Notes under the pieces: generated by a model | The model's database searches: none | What the model was told of the DNA's origin: nothing | What the model saw: the letters and a program-made list of their open reading frames with translations, nothing else | Shown: in pieces, positions 21,335 through 26,064 of the stretch | Layout: each line of letters opens with the position of its first letter | Numbering within the stretch: position 1 is the stretch's first letter | Program-made: the position numbers and the translations under genes | NCBI GenBank assembly: GCA_015489255.1 | Contig: WGAD01000031.1 | Span: forward strand, 1-26,064 | Source of the DNA: Anaerolineales bacterium | GTDB taxonomy: Bacteria; Chloroflexota; Anaerolineae; Anaerolineales; Villigracilaceae | Direction: 5' to 3' | DNA: 26,064 bases

Positions 21335-22095
21335 AACGGTTCGCGTTTTTCGATGAACGCTTGCATCCCCTCTTTTTGGTCTTCGCTGGCGAAGAGGAAA
21401 TAGAAGGCGCGGCGTTCGGCGTCCAGCCCCTGGCTGAGGGGCAGTTCAAAAGCCAGGTTGACCATCTCCTTGCCCAGGCGGACGGCCAGCGGCGCCCGGC
21501 TGGCGATTTGGGCGGCCAATTCCAGGGCTTCATCCAGGTAACGTTCTTGCGGCACGACGCGGTTCACCAGCCCAAAGCGCAGGGCTTCTTCGGCGGACAA
21601 CATGCGGTTGTTGAGCACCATCTCCATGGCAATGGCCTTGCCGACCGCGTGCGTCAGGCGCTGGGTGCCGCCGGCCCCGGGGATGACGCCTATGGTAACT
21701 TCGGGCTGGCCAAACTTTGCGCTCTCCGCGGCGACGATCATATCGCACGACATAGCCAGTTCGCAGCCGCCGCCCAGGGCATAGCCGGAAACAGCGGCGA
21801 TGATCGGTTTGGTGACGGCGCGAATGGCATCGAAGAGCTCGACAAAGCTCCCCTTGAGCATATCCACGGCGGAGGCGGAGGCCATTTGTTTGATGTCGGC
21901 GCCAGCGGCAAAAGCGCGTTCATTGCCAGCAATGACAATGGCGCCAATGGCTTCATCGGCTTCGAAGGCTTGCAAGGCAGCGGCCAGTTCACTCAGCAGC
22001 GGGCCGTTGAGGGCGTTGAGCGCTTTGGGGCGGTTGAGCTGTATCAACCCGACACGCTCCCGTTTTTCGGCCAGAATGTTTTCGTAAGTCATCAT
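21319..22095 (-). CDS. Enoyl-CoA hydratase (crotonase family)
   Basis: This 258-residue crotonase hydrates 2-enoyl-CoA in beta-oxidation or related pathways. The oxyanion-hole segment is AFAAGADIKQM (about 61-71), and both catalytic glutamates are present 20 residues apart: Glu112 in ALGGGCELAMSCD and Glu132 in GQPEVTIGVIPGAGGTQRL. The C-terminal helix carrying FASEDQKEGMQAFIEKR is also standard. GGAGG lies 5 nt before the ATG at 22095 and 8 nt before a second ATG at 22092; either could be used. A long in-frame extension to 22359 is rejected as it crosses the promoter. No other beta-oxidation gene is adjacent. Confidence 0.94.
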   Translation of the reverse strand: MMTYENILAEKRERVGLIQLNRPKALNALNGPLLSELAAALQAFEADEAIGAIVIAGNERAFAAGADIKQMASASAVDMLKGSFVELFDAIRAVTKPIIAAVSGYALGGGCELAMSCDMIVAAESAKFGQPEVTIGVIPGAGGTQRLTHAVGKAIAMEMVLNNRMLSAEEALRFGLVNRVVPQERYLDEALELAAQIASRAPLAVRLGKEMVNLAFELPLSQGLDAERRAFYFLFASEDQKEGMQAFIEKREPLWKGR

Positions 22096-22129
22096 CTTTT
22101 CCTCCAAAAAAATTTCTAACCCTGTTTTT

Positions 22130-22135
22130 ATTATA
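22130..22135 (-). promoter_or_regulatory. -10 box of the enoyl-CoA hydratase gene
   Basis: TATAAT on the minus strand predicts a start near 22123 and a leader of about 28 nt containing GGAGG. No clear -35. Confidence 0.5.
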
Positions 22136-22187
22136 GTCGGATATGATAAGTTGCGTACCCACCCGGTGGACTTCACGCCAATTGATG

Positions 22188-22206
22188 AACCAGCCGCTTG
22201 CTGGTT
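22188..22206. other. Hairpin in the intergenic gap
   Basis: AACCAGC, loop CGCTT, GCTGGTT is a perfect 7-bp stem without a T-run on either side. The surrounding 276-bp gap between the hydratase and the membrane protein gene shows no other clear gene. Confidence 0.35.
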
Positions 22207-22334
22207 GAGCCGCCTCACAAGGGCACATTGCAACCCAGGAGTGCAAACAATGGCTGCAAGACGGCATTCGCCGGAGCAATGCCTGCTCGGCCAGCGGTTT
22301 TGCGGCGTCATGGTGGTTACAGTCTCCAACAGAT

Positions 22335-22348
22335 TGGATGAACATCCA
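22335..22348. promoter_or_regulatory. Short palindrome upstream of the four-helix protein
   Basis: TGGATG-AA-CATCCA is a perfect 6-bp inverted repeat 23 bp before the start codon at 22372; it could be an operator or an mRNA hairpin. Confidence 0.25.
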
Positions 22349-22371
22349 TGGTTTGGCAAAAGAGGTGAACG

Positions 22372-22770
22372 ATGGACATTTTATTGAGCATTCATTCCGC
22401 GCTGCGCTGGCTGCTGGCTGCGCTTTTGCTGGGTTTGTTGGGCCGCCTGGCCTGGTTACTGGGGCGCAGGCAAGCCTTCGCCAAAATGGATCGCGGGCTG
22501 CTGGCGGCCTTCAGCGGCCTGATGGATACCCAGGCGCTGCTGGGGCTGCTGTATTTCTTCCTTTCCGGGCTGGGAGGCGCCGGTTTTCCGCTTTACCGCA
22601 TTGAGCACCTGACGACCATGTTCCTGGCCGTTGGGGTCAGTCATTTGCCCTTGCGCTGGCTGAAGAAAGGTCACCCGCAAGCCGTGCGCAATTCATTCCT
22701 GGCCGTGCTGGTGACGATGGCCCTGATCTATGCGGGCGTCGTTTCCCTGCCCGGCGGCTGGACACGCTGA
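22372..22770 (+). CDS. Four-helix membrane protein, cytochrome-b-like, unknown
   Basis: This 132-residue protein has four predicted membrane helices (about 5-30, 45-65, 77-95 and 107-127) and no soluble domain. Helix 1 begins IHSALRW with His8, and helix 3 is bracketed by His79 and His91 (EHLTTMFLAVGVSHLPLRW). This layout resembles small proteins loosely annotated as cytochrome B in Bacteroidota, where such histidines might bind haem; the resemblance is from memory and haem binding is inference. GAGGTGA lies about 5 nt before the ATG. It converges on the HAD gene, 22 bp away. The function is unknown. Confidence 0.78.
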   Translation: MDILLSIHSALRWLLAALLLGLLGRLAWLLGRRQAFAKMDRGLLAAFSGLMDTQALLGLLYFFLSGLGGAGFPLYRIEHLTTMFLAVGVSHLPLRWLKKGHPQAVRNSFLAVLVTMALIYAGVVSLPGGWTR

Positions 22771-22792
22771 CCGGCGGGCCCCGATTGGGCGA

Positions 22793-23455
22793 TCAGGACA
22801 GCAAAATCGAGGCCAGGTCGGCGGTGGAGGGCAGGATCAGGTCGGCGCCGCTGCGCCGCAGTTCGCCTTCTTCCCCGAACCCGCAGAGCACGCCGACGGT
22901 TTGGGCGCCGGCTGCGCGTCCTGCGTGGATGTCCACCGTCGTGTCTCCGATCATCAAACATTCCTCGGGCCGGACGCCCATCCGTGCGGCAGCCCACAGG
23001 ATGGGATCGGGGTAGGGTTTGGTGTGTTCGACGGTGGTGGCGCCCGCCACACAGACGAAGCGATCCAAAATGCCGGTGGCTTCCAGCAGGGCGCGGGTGC
23101 TGGTCTCGTCGCGAGCGCTCACCACGCTCAAGGGATAGCGCTCGCCGAGGGCCGCCAGCATGGTTTCTACGCCGGCGATCAGCCGAAAGTGGCGCATGGG
23201 GCGGGAGCGGCGCTGCAGGCGCTCGATCAGGCCGTAGAGTTCGTCGTCCAGGCCGAACCGGTCTGGAATGCCGATCAACCAGTTGCCCGGGGTCTCGGCG
23301 GCCATCACCAGCCGCCGCGCCAGACGATGAGGGTCCGTCAGCGGGTGGAGGAAGGTCAACCAACGGGCCAGCCGCTCCACGGCTAAGTCGTCGGTGTCGT
23401 TGAGGGTGCCGTCCACATCAAAGCAGAGGGCGCGGATCCGGTCTTTTTGCAGCAT
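22793..23455 (-). CDS. HAD-superfamily phosphatase (phosphoglycolate phosphatase-like)
   Basis: This 220-residue HAD hydrolase has all four motifs: DVDGTLND (nucleophile Asp13, acid Asp15), the Ser in VVSARD, the Lys in HTKPYPDP and GDTTVDI. An alpha-helical C1 cap lies between motifs I and II (about 18-90), as in Gph/PGMB-like phosphatases acting on small phosphate esters. GVRPEECLMIGDTTVDIHAG is the usual late signature. AAGGAG lies 7 nt before the ATG, and a hairpin (23474-23488) lies in the leader just above it. It is divergent from the threonine synthase gene. The substrate is unknown. Confidence 0.9.
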   Translation of the reverse strand: MLQKDRIRALCFDVDGTLNDTDDLAVERLARWLTFLHPLTDPHRLARRLVMAAETPGNWLIGIPDRFGLDDELYGLIERLQRRSRPMRHFRLIAGVETMLAALGERYPLSVVSARDETSTRALLEATGILDRFVCVAGATTVEHTKPYPDPILWAAARMGVRPEECLMIGDTTVDIHAGRAAGAQTVGVLCGFGEEGELRRSGADLILPSTADLASILLS

Positions 23456-23496
23456 AGACGATCTCCTTTTCTCCCGCTTCGGTGCGGGCTGCCTGT

Positions 23497-23502
23497 ATTG
23501 TA
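23497..23502 (-). promoter_or_regulatory. -10 box of the HAD gene
   Basis: TACAAT on the minus strand predicts a start near 23490, leader about 35 nt. No clear -35. Confidence 0.4.
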
Positions 23503-23555
23503 CCCGTTGGGTGCGGCTTCTGTTGGGCGTAGCGGCCTTTCTCTTTTTTGCCTTA

Positions 23556-23564
23556 TGCTATACT
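23556..23564 (+). promoter_or_regulatory. Extended -10 box close to the threonine synthase start
   Basis: TGC followed by TATACT ends 9 nt before the ATG at 23574, so the mRNA would have a leader of at most about 3 nt. No Shine-Dalgarno is present. Confidence 0.5.
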
Positions 23565-23573
23565 GAACATATC

Positions 23574-24752
23574 ATGAGCGCCCTGGTCTCCACCATCACC
23601 CACCTGGAGTGCCCGCAATGCGGGCGTCGCTTCCGCCCCGATCGGGTGCAGACGATTTGCAAACGCTGCCGGTCGCCTTTGCTGGCACGGTATGACCTGG
23701 AAAAAGCCGCCCGTCAGATGCACCCCTCTTTGTCAACGCGACCGCGCGGCCTTTGGCGTTGGGCAGAACTACTGCCCGTGCGCTCGCCGGCGCACCGGAT
23801 TTCCCTGGGAGAGGGGGATACCCCTTTGCTGCCCTTGCCGCGGCTGGGAGAACGCCTGGGGCTGGCCCAGCTATACCTCAAAGACGAGGGGCGCAACCCT
23901 ACCGGCTCGTTCAAAGCCCGTGGGCTGGCTGTGGCTGTTTCACGCGCTAAGGAGCTGGGCGTGCGCGGTTTGGTCATCCCCACGGCGGGCAACGCCGGCG
24001 GCGCGCTGGCGGCTTACGCGGCCCGCGCCGGTTTGCCGGCGCGCGTCTTCATGCCGCAAGATGCGCCGCTTCTCAACCAGCGCGAAGTGCTGGCGGCGGG
24101 CGCCCAATTGCACCTGGTCGCCGGTCTGATCACCGATGCGGCGGTGCAGGCGCGCAAGGCGCTGCGGCGCGGCTGGCTGGATGTTTCGACTTTTCGTGAG
24201 CCGTATCGGGTGGAAGGAAAGAAGACGATGGGGCTGGAGATGGCCGAGGCCTTTTCCTGGCAACTGCCCGAAGCGATCGTTTACCCCACGGGCGGCGGCA
24301 CGGGACTGGTGGGAATGTGGAAGGCTTTTGCTGAACTGGAAGCCATGGGATGGATCGACGAGCGGCGTCCACGGATGATCAGCGTTCAGGCGGCGGGGTG
24401 CGCGCCCCTCGTGCGCGCCTGGCAGCGCGGCGCGGAGCGCGTGGCGCCCTGGGAGAACGCCTCTACCCTGGCCGCGGGGTTACGCGTCCCCTCCATTTTC
24501 GCCGACCGGCTGGTGTTGCGCGTTCTGCGCGAAAGCGACGGCCTGGCCGTGGCGGTGACGGATGATGAAATTTTGCAGGCGCAGCGCGAACTGGCGCACC
24601 AGGAAGGCATTTGGGCAGCCCCCGAGGGCGCAGCCACTCTGGCCGCCCTGAAAAAACTCCGCCAAAAAGGCCTGCTGGATGCTCACCAGAGGGTGGTGTT
24701 GTTCAATACCGGCACGGGGTTGAAATATCCGAAGGAAGAACGCGATGGGTAA
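23574..24752 (+). CDS. thrC: Threonine synthase, PLP-dependent, with N-terminal zinc ribbon
   Basis: This 392-residue fold-type II PLP enzyme makes threonine from O-phosphohomoserine. An N-terminal zinc ribbon (Cys13, Cys16, Cys29, Cys32 in CPQCG and CKRC) is common in the archaeal and Chloroflexota-type ThrC. GEGDTPLLPL follows, then the PLP lysine Lys114 in NPTGSFKARG, TAGNAGGALAAYAARAG for the phosphate-contacting region, and PTGGGTGLVGMWKAF for the PLP phosphate-binding loop. Threonine ammonia-lyase or a cysteate synthase-like relative is a minor alternative. The ATG at 23574 has no ribosome site. The last 8 bp overlap the start of the sensor gene (ATGGGTAA). Confidence 0.9.
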   Translation: MSALVSTITHLECPQCGRRFRPDRVQTICKRCRSPLLARYDLEKAARQMHPSLSTRPRGLWRWAELLPVRSPAHRISLGEGDTPLLPLPRLGERLGLAQLYLKDEGRNPTGSFKARGLAVAVSRAKELGVRGLVIPTAGNAGGALAAYAARAGLPARVFMPQDAPLLNQREVLAAGAQLHLVAGLITDAAVQARKALRRGWLDVSTFREPYRVEGKKTMGLEMAEAFSWQLPEAIVYPTGGGTGLVGMWKAFAELEAMGWIDERRPRMISVQAAGCAPLVRAWQRGAERVAPWENASTLAAGLRVPSIFADRLVLRVLRESDGLAVAVTDDEILQAQRELAHQEGIWAAPEGAATLAALKKLRQKGLLDAHQRVVLFNTGTGLKYPKEERDG

Positions 24753-26064
24753 AAAGGAAGAACGTTCCCTGCTCTCTTTGCTGTATAGCATCAGCCGCGA
24801 CCTGGCCAGCGAACTGGAATTGCGCGAAGTGTTGCAACGGGTGTTGTTTGCTTCTTTGGAGCATGTGGGTGGAGAGCGCGCCAGCATTGTGGTGCTGGAT
24901 GATCAAGGCAATCCGGTCGATGCGACCATTGTGTACAACGGACAGATGCACACCCACACCACCCGGCAACTGCGAGAAACGGTGGAACGAGGGCTGGCCG
25001 GATGGGTGGTGCGTCACCGAAAAGCGGCGCTGGTAACCGATACCAGCCACGATGAACGCTGGCTTCACCGCCCCGACGATGCCGAACTGGAAACCCCCAA
25101 ATCGGCGATTTGCGTCCCCTTGCTCTCGCGCAGCAAACTGGTGGGGGTGTTGACGCTGGTGCACCCTCGCCCCGGCGCTTTTAGCCATACCGACCTGGAA
25201 TTGATGCAATCTATCGCCGACCAGGCGGGCATTGCAGTGCTCAACGCCCGCCTGTATGCCGAAAGCCAACGGCAGGCGCGGGTGATGACCGCCCTGGCCG
25301 AGAGCGCCATGAACATCAACGCCTCTTTGCAACTGGAAGACGTGTTCTTCAAAATTCTGGAGCAAATCAGCCGGGCGCTGCAAGTGCAAACAGCGGCCAT
25401 CGCCTTGCTGGAAGCCGATCAGCTGGTGATTGCCCGAGCGCTGGGGCAGGCCAGCGAGCAACTTCAGGGGCTGCACCTCTCCAAAGACCAGGGCATCTTT
25501 GGCTGGGTCATGCGCGAGGGGCGTGGAACGGTAGTCCCCTACGCCGAAAAAGATGAACGCTTTTCTGCAAGCGATGCACTTCCTGCTCTGGAAACCCGAG
25601 CGCTAGCGTGCGCACCGCTGCGCGTGGGCCGCCGCACGATCGGCTTGTTGATCGCAGTCAACCCCATCAAAGGCAGATTCGACCGCGACACCCTCCTGCT
25701 GATGACCGGCATCGGCAGCCTGGCCGGCCTGGCCATCCAAAATGCACGCCTCTTCCAGCGGCTGGATGCCGCGCATCGGCGGTACCGCGAACTTTTCGAA
25801 GAAAGCATTGACCCCATTGTGCTCACTGACCTGGAAGGGCAGGTGCTGGAAGCCAACCGCATGGCCTTGCGCGTGCTGGGCTTCGACCTGGAAACGATCC
25901 AGGCGATGACCGTGGACCAATTGCACGAGGTCTTGTGGGCGAACGTGGGCATGGACTTCGAACTGGTGAGCGGCAATGCGCCCGTGCGGTATGAATCGGC
26001 CCTGTATCGGCGAAACGGAACCTTGAGCGTAGAAGTGTACGTCCACCGCGTATATTACGAAAAC
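24745..26064 (+). CDS. GAF-GAF-PAS sensor protein, 3' end outside the window
   Basis: The first 440 residues are open to the window edge. Two GAF domains are seen, about 20-165 (SISRDLASELELREVLQRVL, then SAICVPLLSRSKLVGVLTLV) and about 185-340 (the second with APLRVGRRTIGLLIAVNPI). They are followed by a PAS domain from about 350 (YRELFEESIDPIVLTDLEGQ, then VLEANRMALRVLGF). Each GAF starts from a coiled helix. No catalytic output is visible; a histidine kinase is the commonest partner of this order, with a diguanylate cyclase or phosphatase as alternatives. AGGAAG precedes the ATG by 6 nt, and the start overlaps the threonine synthase stop by 8 bp, so translation is probably coupled. Confidence 0.88.
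   Translation, partial: MGKKEERSLLSLLYSISRDLASELELREVLQRVLFASLEHVGGERASIVVLDDQGNPVDATIVYNGQMHTHTTRQLRETVERGLAGWVVRHRKAALVTDTSHDERWLHRPDDAELETPKSAICVPLLSRSKLVGVLTLVHPRPGAFSHTDLELMQSIADQAGIAVLNARLYAESQRQARVMTALAESAMNINASLQLEDVFFKILEQISRALQVQTAAIALLEADQLVIARALGQASEQLQGLHLSKDQGIFGWVMREGRGTVVPYAEKDERFSASDALPALETRALACAPLRVGRRTIGLLIAVNPIKGRFDRDTLLLMTGIGSLAGLAIQNARLFQRLDAAHRRYRELFEESIDPIVLTDLEGQVLEANRMALRVLGFDLETIQAMTVDQLHEVLWANVGMDFELVSGNAPVRYESALYRRNGTLSVEVYVHRVYYEN

Noticed and set aside
22151..22387. 78-codon plus-strand frame in the hydratase-membrane protein gap
   Set aside because: No ribosome site, no motif, and it overlaps the start of the better supported four-helix gene.

Overview
The window is 26 kb of GC-rich, gene-dense bacterial chromosome with no rRNA, tRNA, CRISPR, prophage or insertion-sequence genes. 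I infer a Chloroflexota bacterium, probably Anaerolineae-like. The mix suggests it: a fused E1 alpha/beta 2-oxoacid dehydrogenase, an F420-type luciferase-like oxidoreductase, an M42 peptidase, a SHOCT pair, a PQQ-type propeller dehydrogenase, and a DnaE with an intact PHP zinc site and a Pro/Ala-rich C-terminal extension. This is not proven; a marker-gene or DnaE phylogeny would settle it.

Layout. 1-2.5 kb: an aldo/keto reductase runs towards an orphan TupA-like tungstate-binding lipoprotein. That gene is divergent from a SAM methyltransferase, and the two share one overlapping -10 element. 2.5-4.5 kb: a CcdA-type thiol transporter whose first membrane helix sits at the C-terminus (an apparent circular permutation) is divergent from a c-type cytochrome lipoprotein. 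A small HEYGH membrane protein follows. 4.5-5.1 kb: two tandem SHOCT mini-proteins. 5.3-10 kb: a penicillin-acylase-family Ntn hydrolase and a one-chain E1 alpha/beta dehydrogenase. 10-13.8 kb: a tight minus-strand operon of thioesterase, M42 aminopeptidase, LLM oxidoreductase, MazG-like pyrophosphohydrolase and alpha/beta hydrolase. 13.9-15.9 kb: a small Cys-rich protein, a PQQ-type sugar dehydrogenase and a YkvA/DUF1232 protein. 16.1-20.5 kb: a thioredoxin-type arsenate reductase, a 150-bp nested palindromic repeat element and dnaE. 20.5-22.1 kb: an enoyl-CoA hydratase overlapping an AAC(3)-family acetyltransferase. 22.4-26 kb: a four-helix membrane protein, a HAD phosphatase, a threonine synthase and the first 440 residues of a GAF-GAF-PAS sensor cut by the window end.

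Most genes look like ordinary metabolism and housekeeping. The most unusual gene is the permuted ccdA. The regulatory layer is also informative. AT-rich -10 boxes stand out in this GC-rich DNA, and for the E1, thioesterase and threonine synthase genes they lie 6-9 nt from the start codon with no Shine-Dalgarno, which predicts leaderless or nearly leaderless mRNAs. Other genes have strong AGGAGG-type sites. No clear defence system or mobile-element cargo was found.
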